Assembly: GCA_040507245.1 (NCBI GenBank)
Contig: JBEVVH010000028.1
Span: 1-24,215 of the forward strand
Length of the DNA stretch: 24,215 nt
Origin: Thiodiazotropha sp040507245
Lineage (GTDB): Bacteria > Pseudomonadota > Gammaproteobacteria > Chromatiales > Chromatiaceae
Direction: 5' to 3'
In this document: piece by piece, positions 15,592-23,361 of the stretch
How positions within the stretch are numbered: position 1 is the stretch's first letter
Layout of the letters: each line of letters begins with the position of its first letter
Notes under the pieces: model-generated
What the model was told of the DNA's origin: nothing
The model's input: only the letters and a program-made list of their open reading frames with translations
Databases searched by the model: none
Position numbers and translations under genes: made by a program

Positions 15592-15646
15592 ATCGATTCA
15601 GGCGCTCCCCATCACCGCCTTGTGCGTTGAGGGGCGCGGAATCGAT
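15592..15646 (+). promoter_or_regulatory. Long stem-loop between rpe and gph
   Basis: ATCGATTC (15592-15599) pairs with GAATCGAT (15639-15646), and inside it GCGCTCCCC (15602-15610) pairs with GGGGCGC (15631-15637) with a two-base bulge. No T-run follows, so it is more likely an mRNA processing or stability element than an intrinsic terminator. Confidence 0.5.
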
Positions 15647-15742
15647 TTGACTGTCCTTGAGTAGCCTGCGGTCGCGGTAACCCTCCCGAATGGCTGTGTT
15701 CCCCCTCGGACGATTTCACAACAACCCGATCGAATTGAAGTC

Positions 15743-16420
15743 ATGATCAAGAAACCCAAAATGATTCTCATCGATGTGGATGGCACCCTGGTCGACAGCG
15801 TGCCGGATCTGGCTTATTGCGTCGATGAAATGATGCAACGCCTGGGTCGCCCGGCGCACGGTGAGGACAAGGTGCGTGACTGGGTCGGCAACGGGGTGGA
15901 GCGCCTGGTGCGCCGGGCTCTGGTCGGGCAGCTGGAGGGCGAACCCGATGACGCGGACTTCGACCGGGCCTACCCCATGTTCCTCGAGCTGTATGCCGAG
16001 AATACCAGCCAGCGCTCCCTGCTCTACCCGGGTATCCGCGAGGGCCTGGATTATCTCAAGGCCGAGGGTTACCGGCTCGGATGCGTGACCAACAAGGCGG
16101 CCCAGTTCACCCTGCCGCTGCTGCGCGACCTGGGTATTCACGATGATTTCGAGATCATCATCGCCGGGGATACCCTGGCGAAGAAGAAACCCGATCCTCT
16201 GCCGTTGCTGCACGCCGCCGAACGCCTGGGTGTGGCGCCCGCCGATGCGCTGATGGTGGGGGACTCCCAGAGCGACGTGAAAGCGGCCCGCGCGGCGGGT
16301 TTCCAGATCGTCTGCATGAGCTATGGCTATAACCACGGCGAGGACATCCGCAGTTACCATCCGGATGCGGTGATCGACTCCTTGATCGAGATCCGCTCCC
16401 TGCTGGAAAGCGCGGCTTGA
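15743..16420 (+). CDS. gph: Phosphoglycolate phosphatase, HAD superfamily
   Basis: 225 residues; removes phosphate from 2-phosphoglycolate, a by-product of Rubisco oxygenation or DNA repair. HAD motif I is DVDGTLVDS (11-19) with nucleophile Asp11 and acid/base Asp13. Motif II is VTNK (115-118), motif III lysine is in AKKKPDP (146-152), and motif IV is VGDSQSDV (172-179) with Asp174 and Asp178. An alpha-helical cap fills 20-100. The start ATG 15743 has only a weak GAAG site. Position between rpe and trpE is common in gammaproteobacteria and supports the Gph assignment over other HAD phosphatases. Its stop is 61 bases before the trp leader candidate. Confidence 0.92.
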   Translation: MIKKPKMILIDVDGTLVDSVPDLAYCVDEMMQRLGRPAHGEDKVRDWVGNGVERLVRRALVGQLEGEPDDADFDRAYPMFLELYAENTSQRSLLYPGIREGLDYLKAEGYRLGCVTNKAAQFTLPLLRDLGIHDDFEIIIAGDTLAKKKPDPLPLLHAAERLGVAPADALMVGDSQSDVKAARAAGFQIVCMSYGYNHGEDIRSYHPDAVIDSLIEIRSLLESAA

Positions 16421-16446
16421 GCAGGGGCCGGGTTTTCGAGTAAGGT
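16417..16446 (+). promoter_or_regulatory. Candidate trp promoter
   Basis: TTGAGC (16417-16422), 18 bases, TAAGGT (16441-16446), overlapping the end of gph. Transcription would start near 16453, about 30 bases before the leader peptide ATG, a spacing like that in E. coli trpL. The match is modest. Confidence 0.35.
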
Positions 16447-16481
16447 TAGCCGAAGTTACAAATGACCCATTCACTTCGAAC

Positions 16482-16538
16482 ATGAATCCGACTTCACACA
16501 ATTCGACCTTGATGAACGGTGCACGATGGCGTTGGTGA
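16482..16538 (+). CDS. trpL: Candidate trp leader peptide with two Trp codons
   Basis: ATG at 16482 opens an 18-codon frame, MNPTSHNSTLMNGARWRW, whose last three codons before TGA are TGG CGT TGG; an internal ATG at 16512 would give MNGARWRW. Trp is rare, so two Trp codons at the end of a tiny frame directly before trpE strongly suggest a ribosome-stalling sensor of charged tRNA-Trp. Immediately overlapping is a hairpin, CGTTG (16530-16534) / CAACG (16540-16544), and AACGGT (16515-16520) can alternatively pair with ACCGTT (16556-16561). No clear ribosome binding site and no U-tract terminator are visible in the 52 bases before trpE, so the output mechanism is unclear. Confidence 0.6.
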   Translation: MNPTSHNSTLMNGARWRW

Positions 16539-16561
16539 GCAACGACCTTAAGCAGACCGTT
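16530..16561 (+). promoter_or_regulatory. Alternative stem-loops at the end of the trp leader
   Basis: Stem CGTTG/CAACG (16530-16534/16540-16544) covers the last Trp codon and the stop. Stem AACGGT/ACCGTT (16515-16520/16556-16561) encloses it. A ribosome paused at the Trp codons would open both. This is a paper folding only. Confidence 0.35.
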
Positions 16562-16590
16562 AGATCATCATCGATTGTGTGGAGAGGACC

Positions 16591-18087
16591 ATGACCCCCC
16601 AAGAATTCGACACCCTGGCGCAACAGGGTTACAACCGCATACCTGTCGCCTGCGAAGTGCTCGCAGATCTCGACACCCCGCTCAGCGTTTACATGAAGCT
16701 GGCCAACGGCCCCTATTCGTACCTGTTCGAATCGGTACAGGGGGGCGAGAAATGGGGCCGCTACTCGATCATCGGTCTGCCCTGCCGGACCCGTGTGCAG
16801 GTCACGGGCCGGATCGTCGAGGTGATCACCGACGGTGAGGTGGTGGAGCGCTGCGAGGTCTCCGATCCCCTGGCATGGATCGAGGAGTACCAGAAGCGCT
16901 TCAAGGCGGCTGAGGAGGAGGGGTTGCCCCGCTTCAACGGCGGTCTGGTCGGCTATTTCGGCTACGACATCATCCGCTACATCGAACCCAAGCTGGCGAT
17001 CTGTCCCAACCCGGATCAACTGCAGACCCCGGACATCCTGTTGATGGTGTCCGATGAACTGGTGGTGTTCGACAATCTCAGCGGCCGGTTGTATGTCATC
17101 GTCCACGTGGATCCCAGCCAGGGCGAGGATCTCGCTCAGGCCCGGGCGCGTATCAGCAAACTGATCGCGCAGATGCGCCGGCCCCTTCCGGCGGAGTCTC
17201 GGGGGCCGGTGCGTCAGGTGGACGAGACCGATTTCGTCTCAGGTTTTACCGAGCAGGGTTACCAGCAGGCGGTTGAGCGCATCAAACGCTACATCCTCGA
17301 CGGGGATTGTATGCAGGTGGTGATCTCCCAGCGCCTGTCGATTCCCTTCCACGCCCCGCCGCTGGACCTCTACCGGGCCCTGCGCGGACTCAATCCCTCG
17401 CCCTATATGTACTTCCTCAATCTGGGTGAGTTCCACATCGTGGGTTCCTCACCGGAGATCCTGACCCGGCTGGAGGATGGGGTGGTGACGGTGCGGCCGA
17501 TCGCAGGAACCCGCCGGCGGGGTTACACCGAGGCTGAGGACCGGGCCCTGGAGGCCGAGTTGCTGGCCGATCCGAAAGAGCTCGCAGAGCACCTGATGCT
17601 GATCGACCTGGGACGCAACGACACCGGGCGGGTGGCGAAGATCGGCAGCGTCAAGCTGACCGAAAAGATGATCGTGGAGCGCTACTCCCACGTGATGCAC
17701 ATCGTCTCCAACGTGAACGGCCAGCTGCGTGACGGATTGAGCGCCATGGACGTGCTGCGGGCCACCTTCCCGGCCGGCACCGTGAGCGGTGCGCCGAAGA
17801 TCCGCGCCATGGAGATCATCGATGAACTCGAACCGGTGAAACGGGGTGTCTATTCCGGCGCCGTGGGCTATCTCTCCTGGAGCGGCAATATGGATACCGC
17901 GATCGCGATCCGCACCGCAGTGATCAAGGATGAAACCCTGCACATCCAGGCAGGCGCCGGGGTGGTGGCCGATTCGGTGCCTGAGCTGGAGTGGAAAGAG
18001 ACCATGAACAAAGGGCGGGCCATCTTCCGCGCCGTGGCCCTGGCGGAAGCGGGTCTCGATCGTCATCCCTGCGATGAGGAGGCCTGA
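16591..18087 (+). CDS. trpE: Anthranilate synthase component I
   Basis: 498 residues; with TrpG turns chorismate and glutamine into anthranilate, the first committed step of tryptophan synthesis. The N-terminal part carries the regulatory Trp-binding elements (FESVQGGEKWGRYSIIG). The C-terminal chorismate-binding domain has the hallmark series LIDLGRNDTGRVAK, ERYSHVMHIVSNV, ATFPAGTVSGAPKIRAMEII, GVYSGAVGYLSWSG and IQAGAGVVADSVPELEW. These motifs favour TrpE over PabB. The ATG at 16591 is chosen because GGAG lies 6 bases before it; a GTG four codons upstream is an alternative. Its TGA is one base before the trpG start, so the two subunits are translationally coupled. Feedback inhibition by tryptophan is expected from the motif. 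Confidence 0.97.
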   Translation: MTPQEFDTLAQQGYNRIPVACEVLADLDTPLSVYMKLANGPYSYLFESVQGGEKWGRYSIIGLPCRTRVQVTGRIVEVITDGEVVERCEVSDPLAWIEEYQKRFKAAEEEGLPRFNGGLVGYFGYDIIRYIEPKLAICPNPDQLQTPDILLMVSDELVVFDNLSGRLYVIVHVDPSQGEDLAQARARISKLIAQMRRPLPAESRGPVRQVDETDFVSGFTEQGYQQAVERIKRYILDGDCMQVVISQRLSIPFHAPPLDLYRALRGLNPSPYMYFLNLGEFHIVGSSPEILTRLEDGVVTVRPIAGTRRRGYTEAEDRALEAELLADPKELAEHLMLIDLGRNDTGRVAKIGSVKLTEKMIVERYSHVMHIVSNVNGQLRDGLSAMDVLRATFPAGTVSGAPKIRAMEIIDELEPVKRGVYSGAVGYLSWSGNMDTAIAIRTAVIKDETLHIQAGAGVVADSVPELEWKETMNKGRAIFRAVALAEAGLDRHPCDEEA

Positions 18088-18088
18088 A

Positions 18089-18670
18089 ATGTTGCTCATG
18101 ATCGACAATTACGATTCCTTCACCTACAACCTGGTGCAGTACCTGGGTGAGCTGGGGGCCGAGGTCAAGGTGGTGCGCAACGACGAGATCGGTGTGTCCG
18201 ACATCGCCGCGATGAAACCGGAGCGCATCGTGATCTCACCGGGACCCTGTACTCCCAACGAGGCGGGTATCTCGGTGGAGACCATCAAGACCTACGCCGG
18301 ACGCATCCCGATCCTCGGGGTCTGTCTGGGACACCAGTCCATCGGTCAGGCCTTCGGCGGACACATCATCCATGCTCGGGAGGTGATGCACGGCAAGACC
18401 TCGCCGATCCATCACAGTGACCAGGGGGTGTTCCAGGGGCTGGAGAACCCCTTTCAGGCCACCCGCTACCATTCGCTGGTGATCGACAAGACCCGTCTGC
18501 CCGAGTGTCTCGAAGTGACCGCCTGGACCGAGCATGAGGATGGCAGCGTGGATGAAATCATGGGCGTTCGCCACAAGGAGCTTGTGATTCAGGGAGTGCA
18601 ATTCCATCCGGAATCGATCCTAACCCGGTATGGGCATGACCTGCTGCGCAATTTCATCGAGGGGCGGTAG
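18089..18670 (+). CDS. trpG: Anthranilate synthase component II (glutamine amidotransferase)
   Basis: 193 residues; class I glutamine amidotransferase that supplies ammonia to TrpE. MLLMIDNYDSFTYNLVQYLG (1-20) is the classic TrpG/PabA opening. The catalytic triad is Cys79 in GVCLGHQSIGQ, His173 and Glu175 in QFHPESI. The oxyanion region is SPGPCTPNEAG (50-60). AGGAGG ends 6 bases before the ATG and lies inside the end of trpE. The protein may also serve PabB in folate synthesis, as in many bacteria with one such gene; that is inference. After it a 140-base gap precedes trpD. Confidence 0.96.
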   Translation: MLLMIDNYDSFTYNLVQYLGELGAEVKVVRNDEIGVSDIAAMKPERIVISPGPCTPNEAGISVETIKTYAGRIPILGVCLGHQSIGQAFGGHIIHAREVMHGKTSPIHHSDQGVFQGLENPFQATRYHSLVIDKTRLPECLEVTAWTEHEDGSVDEIMGVRHKELVIQGVQFHPESILTRYGHDLLRNFIEGR

Positions 18671-18810
18671 GATTGTCTTTTCATCCATCCGTGTACGCAA
18701 ACGGGCACTGAAAGTGGTAAGTTACTGATTGCCCTGGTATTCGATATCAGTCAGTCCCGTTTTTCCTGCATGGGCGGTGCAAGCATAACCAAACAAGGGG
18801 GAGAGCCGCT

Positions 18811-19833
18811 GTGGAGATGCAGCAAGCCATCAACAAGGTGCTGATGCGCCAGAATCTGACCGAAGATGAGATGACCAGCGTCATGCGTAGCATCATGACC
18901 GGTGGCACGACGCCAGCCCAGATCGGGGGTTTTCTGGTCGGTCTGCGGATGAAGGGCGAAACGGTGGTGGAGATCAGCGCGGCGGCTTCGGTGATGCGCG
19001 AGCTCGCTTCCGGGGTGGCCATTGGCGATCTGCAAAACACCGTGGACATCGTCGGCACCGGGGGTGATTCCTCCGGCACCTTCAACGTCTCCACCGCCAG
19101 CATGTTCGTAGCGGCCGCCGCAGGCTGTCACGTAGCCAAGCACGGCAACCGTTCCATCTCGTCCAAATCCGGCAGCGCCGATGCTCTCGAAGCCGCAGGC
19201 ATCCGCTTGGATATCACCCCGGAACAGGTTGCCCAATGCGTGCGCGAGGTGGGGGTCGGGTTCATGTTCGCACCCGGACACCACAGCGCCATGAAGCACG
19301 CCATTGGCCCGCGCAAAGAGATGGGGGTTCGCACCATCTTCAACGTGCTCGGACCTCTGACCAACCCTGCCAATGTGCCAAATCTTCTACTGGGCGTGTT
19401 CAACACAGAATTGCTGGAACCCATCGCGGAAGTGATGCAGCGCCTGGGAAGCCGCCACGCCATGGTGGTGCACTCCCGGGATGGGTTGGATGAGATCAGT
19501 ATCGGTGACGCCACTGAAGTCGCGGAACTCAAGCAGGGTCAGATCCGCCGCTTCAGCATCAATCCTGAGGAATTCGGAGTTGCCCGCAGCTCACTGGATG
19601 CCATTAAGGTTCAGAATGCTTCCGAAAGCTTGGCCATGATACGAGGGGTTCTGGAAGACAAGCCGGGTCCGGCCCAGGATATTGTAATGATCAACGCAGG
19701 GGCAGCCATCTACACCGCCGGACTCGCCGAGAGTCTCAAAGAGGGCGTGCAAAAGGCCGATGCCGCCATCGCCAGCGGAGAGGCGCGCAACCGCCTGGAT
19801 CGTCTGGTGGTGCTGACCCAGAGTTTCGACTGA
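18811..19833 (+). CDS. trpD: Anthranilate phosphoribosyltransferase
   Basis: 340 residues; joins anthranilate to PRPP to give phosphoribosylanthranilate. The PRPP/anthranilate signature is GTGGDSSGTFNVST (82-95) followed by KHGNRSISSKSGSADALEA (110-128). FMFAPGHHSAMKHAIGPRKE (residues 151-170) and NVLGPLTNPA are further family blocks. Start: GTG at 18811, because GGAG lies 8 bases upstream and the resulting MEMQQAINKV matches the usual N-terminus; ATG 18817 is two codons later. The 140-base gap after trpG has no clear terminator and may hold an internal promoter. trpC begins one base after the stop. It is not fused to TrpG as in enterobacteria. Confidence 0.97.
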   Translation: MEMQQAINKVLMRQNLTEDEMTSVMRSIMTGGTTPAQIGGFLVGLRMKGETVVEISAAASVMRELASGVAIGDLQNTVDIVGTGGDSSGTFNVSTASMFVAAAAGCHVAKHGNRSISSKSGSADALEAAGIRLDITPEQVAQCVREVGVGFMFAPGHHSAMKHAIGPRKEMGVRTIFNVLGPLTNPANVPNLLLGVFNTELLEPIAEVMQRLGSRHAMVVHSRDGLDEISIGDATEVAELKQGQIRRFSINPEEFGVARSSLDAIKVQNASESLAMIRGVLEDKPGPAQDIVMINAGAAIYTAGLAESLKEGVQKADAAIASGEARNRLDRLVVLTQSFD

Positions 19834-19834
19834 G

Positions 19835-20632
19835 ATGAACGACACCCCTGATATCCTGAAGAAAATCGTCCGCCGCAAGCACGAGGAGATTGCCGGTCGC
19901 AGTGCACGAGTCCCTCAGGCGGCATTGATCGAGCGCCTGGATCAAGCCTCAAGTCCGCAGGGCTTTGCCCGCGCGATAGCCGAGCGAATTGCCGCAGGAC
20001 AGCCCGGGGTCATTGCCGAGATCAAGAAGGCCTCACCCAGCAAAGGGATACTGCGTGCCGATTTCCGCCCTGCTGAGATCGCAGAAAGTTACCAGCGGGG
20101 CGGAGCAGCCTGCCTGTCGGTGCTCACCGATGTGGATTTCTTTCAGGGCAGCGATGCCTATCTGCAACAGGCCCGGAGCGCCAGCCAGCTGCCGGTGATC
20201 CGCAAGGACTTCATCATCGATCCCTACCAGGTCTACGAAGCCCGCGCCATCGACGCGGACTGCATCCTGCTGATCGCCGCCTGTCTCGACGATAATCAGC
20301 TCAAGACGCTCAACGACCTGGCCCATGAGCTGGGCATGGACGTACTGATCGAGGTGCATGACGGCGAGGAACTGGAGCGCGCCCTGCAGGTCGAGAACCG
20401 CTTGATCGGTATCAACAACCGCAACCTGCGCACCTTCGAGGTGAGCCTGCAGACCACCCTGGATCTGCTCGAGCGGATACCCCAGGAGCGCATCGTGGTG
20501 ACCGAGAGCGGCATACTCGCTCCGCAGGACGTACGCACCATGCGCGATCACCAGGTCAACGGCTTTCTTGTGGGGGAAGCGTTCATGCGCGCCGAGGATC
20601 CCGGAGCACGCCTCAAGGAACTGTTCTTCTGA
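19835..20632 (+). CDS. trpC: Indole-3-glycerol-phosphate synthase
   Basis: 265 residues; closes the indole ring to make indole-3-glycerol phosphate, releasing CO2 and water. TIM barrel with the family motif AEIKKASPSKG (61-71; Glu62, Lys64), VLTDVDFFQGS (97-107), the catalytic Lys124 in IRKDFIIDPYQVYEAR, LIEVHDGEEL (171-180; Glu173), GINNRNLRTFEV (192-203) and VTESGI (222-227; Glu224, Ser225). It is a single-domain enzyme, without the TrpF domain fused in E. coli. Its ATG is one base after the trpD stop, so translational coupling is likely. A REP-like palindrome starts 28 bases after its stop and probably marks the end of the operon. Confidence 0.97.
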   Translation: MNDTPDILKKIVRRKHEEIAGRSARVPQAALIERLDQASSPQGFARAIAERIAAGQPGVIAEIKKASPSKGILRADFRPAEIAESYQRGGAACLSVLTDVDFFQGSDAYLQQARSASQLPVIRKDFIIDPYQVYEARAIDADCILLIAACLDDNQLKTLNDLAHELGMDVLIEVHDGEELERALQVENRLIGINNRNLRTFEVSLQTTLDLLERIPQERIVVTESGILAPQDVRTMRDHQVNGFLVGEAFMRAEDPGARLKELFF

Positions 20633-20660
20633 AGACGCGGGTTATCACCCCATCAATTCC

Positions 20661-20691
20661 GTAGCCCGGGTGCAGCGCAGCGAAACCCGGG
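20661..20691 (+). repeat. REP-like palindrome, family A copy 2
   Basis: GTAGCCCGGGTGCAGCGCAG then CGAAACCCGGG; it differs from copy 1 by a single base and sits just after the trp operon. Confidence 0.85.
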
Positions 20692-20806
20692 AGGGGCGTC
20701 GCTCCGTATCCTGCTTCACCGCACGTCAACGGGAAGGACAGGGCGCCGCCTCGAAACCAGCCTCAGCGTAAGATTTCCCACCAGGACAAGGAATCAAGCA
20801 CTGCCC

Positions 20807-20837
20807 AATTCCCACGCACCGGTTGAGAATGCATGCC
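20807..20837 (+). repeat. Decayed REP-like palindrome, family B
   Basis: AATTCCCACGCACCGGTTGA followed by GAATGCATGCC keeps the left arm and the GAATGCAT end of the family B unit, but the right arm no longer pairs fully. Confidence 0.55.
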
Positions 20838-20920
20838 AATACCGGATATCAGTCACAACTCAACGATACTGACTCGAATCAAAGAATTCCGGAAATTATA
20901 AGAATTAATCTCCCGATTGC

Positions 20921-20948
20921 TTGATTTTCATGAAATAATTTGAATAAT
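20921..20948 (+). promoter_or_regulatory. Candidate promoter of the type I secretion genes
   Basis: TTGATT (20921-20926), 16 bases, AATAAT (20943-20948) in a markedly AT-rich stretch, about 60 bases before the transporter start. Confidence 0.45.
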
Positions 20949-21009
20949 CTCGCGCCAACGTAAATGGAAATCGCCATCGACAATTACAAGATGGCCTGGA
21001 ATCAAAGGT

Positions 21010-21396
21010 ATGGACACCGCACTACATGCGCTCATTGCGCTCGCTCGCTTTCACCAGCTCCCGGCGGAACCCGAGCAACTCGCTCACCAGTTCGGCCAAC
21101 CTGGACAGCCCTTCGGCGACACCCAACTCCTGCAGGCCGCCAAGGCTCTCACCCTGAGAGCGAAACGCCTCACCCCGAAGCTGAGTGAAATCCAGAACGC
21201 GGTCCTGCCAACCATCGCTAAGCTGAAAGACGGCAGTTACATCATCCTCGCAAAAATTGCGTCTCATCAGGATGCCGACGAACAGGCCCAAGGTGTGCTG
21301 GTTCACGACCTGCGAGAGAACCGGCCAAAGAATCTCACCCAGACGGAGTTCGAAGAGATCTGGAGCGGTGAACTCATCCTCATGACTCGTCGCTAG
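21010..21396 (+). pseudogene. N-terminal C39-like domain of a type I secretion ABC transporter, ends at in-frame TAG
   Basis: 128 residues from ATG 21010 match the N-terminal peptidase-like domain of HlyB/RtxB transporters (MDTALHALIALARFHQLPAE, LLQAAKALTLRAKRL, GSYIILAKI, SGELILMTRR). The catalytic Cys of true C39 peptidases is absent, as in the C39-like domain of HlyB, which binds the substrate instead of cutting it. The frame is stopped by TAG at 21394-21396, just where HlyB continues into the transmembrane domain, and the same frame goes on without other interruption to 23361. A single substitution such as CAG to TAG explains it. AAGG precedes the start. Confidence 0.82.
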
Positions 21397-21540
21397 GGCC
21401 TGGCCGAGAGCCTGCAGCAGAAATTCGATCTCTCCTGGTTTATCCCCTCCCTGGTCAAATACCGCAAGCTGTTCGGAGAGGTACTGATCGCCTCCTTCTT
21501 TCTGCAGCTGTTCGCCCTGATCACACCCCTGTTCTTTCAG

Positions 21541-23361
21541 GTGGTCATGGACAAGGTGCTGGTGCATCGGGGTTTTACCACCCTGGACGTGCTGGCGGTG
21601 GGCTTTTTCGTCCTGGTGGTCTTCGAAGCCCTGATCGGCGGTATCCGCAACTACCTGTTCAGTCACACCACCAACCGGGTGGATGTCACCCTGGGCTCCC
21701 GGCTCTACCATCACCTGATGGCCCTGCCCCTGGCCTATTTCGAGACCCGTCAGGTGGGGCTGAACGTGGCCCGGGTGCGGGAACTCGACAACCTGCGCAA
21801 TTTCATCACCGGCACCGCCCTGACCCTGGTGATCGACCTCTCGTTCGTGTTCGTGTTCCTCGGCGTGATGTGGTATTACAGTCCCGCCCTGACCGGCATC
21901 GTGCTCGCCACCATTCCTCTGTATATCCTGCTCTCCCTGTTCATCACCCCGATCCTGCGTCACCGGCTTAACGACAAATTCAAACACGGCGCAGCCAACA
22001 CCGCCTTTCTCACTGAATCGATCACCGGTATCGGCACGGTCAAATCCCTGGCGGTGGAACCGCAGATGCAGCGCAAGCTCGAAGACCATCTGTCGAGCTA
22101 TGTCCACGCCTCATTCCGCAGCCAGAACCTGAACAACGTGGCAAACCAGATCGCAGGGTTGATCAACAAACTCATGACCCTTGGCATCATCTGGTGGGGT
22201 GCCCACCTGGTGATCGCCAACGAACTCACAGTGGGTCAACTGGTTGCCTTCAACATGCTCGCGGGGCGCGTGAGTAGCCCGATCCTCAAACTGGTGCAAC
22301 TCTGGCAGGACTTCCAGCAGGCAGGCATCTCCCTGGAGCGCCTCGGCGACATCCTCAATACCCCAAGAGAACCCGGTTTTAATCCCAATCGCTCCCGGCT
22401 TCCCGCCCTCAAGGGCGAGGTCAGTATGGAGCACATCCGTTTCCGCTACCGACCCGACGGCCCGTTGATCCTCGACGACATCAGCCTCAAATGCCGCCCC
22501 GGCGAGGTTATCGGTTTGGTCGGGCGCTCCGGCTCCGGAAAGAGCACCATCACCAAACTCATTCAAAGGCTCTACATCCCCGAAGCGGGCCGGGTGCTCA
22601 TCGACGGGGTGGATCTCTCCCTGGTCGACACCACCTGGTTGCGTCAGCAGATAGGCGTGGTGCTGCAGGAGAACTTCCTGTTCAATCGCACCATCCGGGA
22701 AAATATCGCCCTGTCCAACCCGGCCCTGCCCATGGAGCAGGTGATCGAAGCCGCACAACAGGCCGGCGCCCACGAGTTCATCGTCGACCTGCCCGAAGGC
22801 TACGACACCCTGGTGGGTGAGCAGGGCAGCAACCTCTCCGGCGGCCAGCGCCAACGTCTGGCCATCGCAAGAGCCCTGATCGGCAATCCCAAACTGCTGA
22901 TCTTCGACGAGGCCACCAGTGCCCTCGACTACGAATCGGAACGCCTGATTCAGGACAACATGGCTCGCATCTGCCAGGGCCGCACCGTATTCATCATCGC
23001 CCATCGGCTCAGCACCGTGCGCCAGTGTGACCGCATCCTGGTCATGGACAAGGGCCGTATCATCGAACAGGGCAACCACGATAGCCTGATCAAAGCCAAT
23101 GGCTACTACGCCAAGCTGCACAGCTATCAGAATCACACCCCCGTGTTGCGTCCGGTGCCCACCCGGCCCCTCAAGCCCTTGCGTCCGAATACGCCTATCC
23201 ATCAGGCCCAGGCTAAGCAGCAACCTTCTCACGCCAACAGCAACTGCATCGAAATTGAACCCGTCGATGAAACCTGGGCGCTCCAACTACTCGAAGAGCT
23301 GGAAAGAGAAGATCAAGAGGAAAACCCAAGTCAAGCAACCCAGGGAAAACCCGATGCATAA
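21541..23361 (+). CDS. Type I secretion ABC transporter (HlyB/RtxB type), transmembrane and ATPase part
   Basis: From the TAG at 21394 the homologous frame resumes at 21397 (KFDLSWFIPSLVKYRKLFGE), but the first usual start codon is GTG 21541, giving 606 residues that lack the first transmembrane helix. Helices and the loop MALPLAYFETRQVGLNVARV follow, then the ATPase: Walker A GRSGSGKST (22522-22548), signature LSGGQ (22834-22848), Walker B LLIFDEATS with Asp/Glu at 22906-22911, and H-loop His at 23002. It would export an unfolded RTX protein together with a membrane-fusion protein and TolC, neither of which is here. An unusual proline-rich then acidic tail of about 70 residues follows the ATPase. 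Its end overlaps the RTX start by 8 bases. The broken form is probably non-functional unless the stop is an error or is suppressed. Confidence 0.85.
   Translation: MVMDKVLVHRGFTTLDVLAVGFFVLVVFEALIGGIRNYLFSHTTNRVDVTLGSRLYHHLMALPLAYFETRQVGLNVARVRELDNLRNFITGTALTLVIDLSFVFVFLGVMWYYSPALTGIVLATIPLYILLSLFITPILRHRLNDKFKHGAANTAFLTESITGIGTVKSLAVEPQMQRKLEDHLSSYVHASFRSQNLNNVANQIAGLINKLMTLGIIWWGAHLVIANELTVGQLVAFNMLAGRVSSPILKLVQLWQDFQQAGISLERLGDILNTPREPGFNPNRSRLPALKGEVSMEHIRFRYRPDGPLILDDISLKCRPGEVIGLVGRSGSGKSTITKLIQRLYIPEAGRVLIDGVDLSLVDTTWLRQQIGVVLQENFLFNRTIRENIALSNPALPMEQVIEAAQQAGAHEFIVDLPEGYDTLVGEQGSNLSGGQRQRLAIARALIGNPKLLIFDEATSALDYESERLIQDNMARICQGRTVFIIAHRLSTVRQCDRILVMDKGRIIEQGNHDSLIKANGYYAKLHSYQNHTPVLRPVPTRPLKPLRPNTPIHQAQAKQQPSHANSNCIEIEPVDETWALQLLEELEREDQEENPSQATQGKPDA

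Larger units (their letters stand above)
20633..21009. other. 377-base gene-free stretch after trpC
   Basis: It holds a family A palindrome, a decayed family B copy, and then an AT-rich promoter zone before the secretion genes. No protein-coding gene is recognised; a frame beginning at 20964 is out of phase with the transporter and looks spurious. Confidence 0.55.

Noticed and set aside
21022..22107. 361-codon minus-strand open frame opposite the transporter
   Set aside because: The plus strand encodes an unmistakable HlyB-type protein here; the antisense frame has biased Gln/Gly/His content typical of shadow frames.
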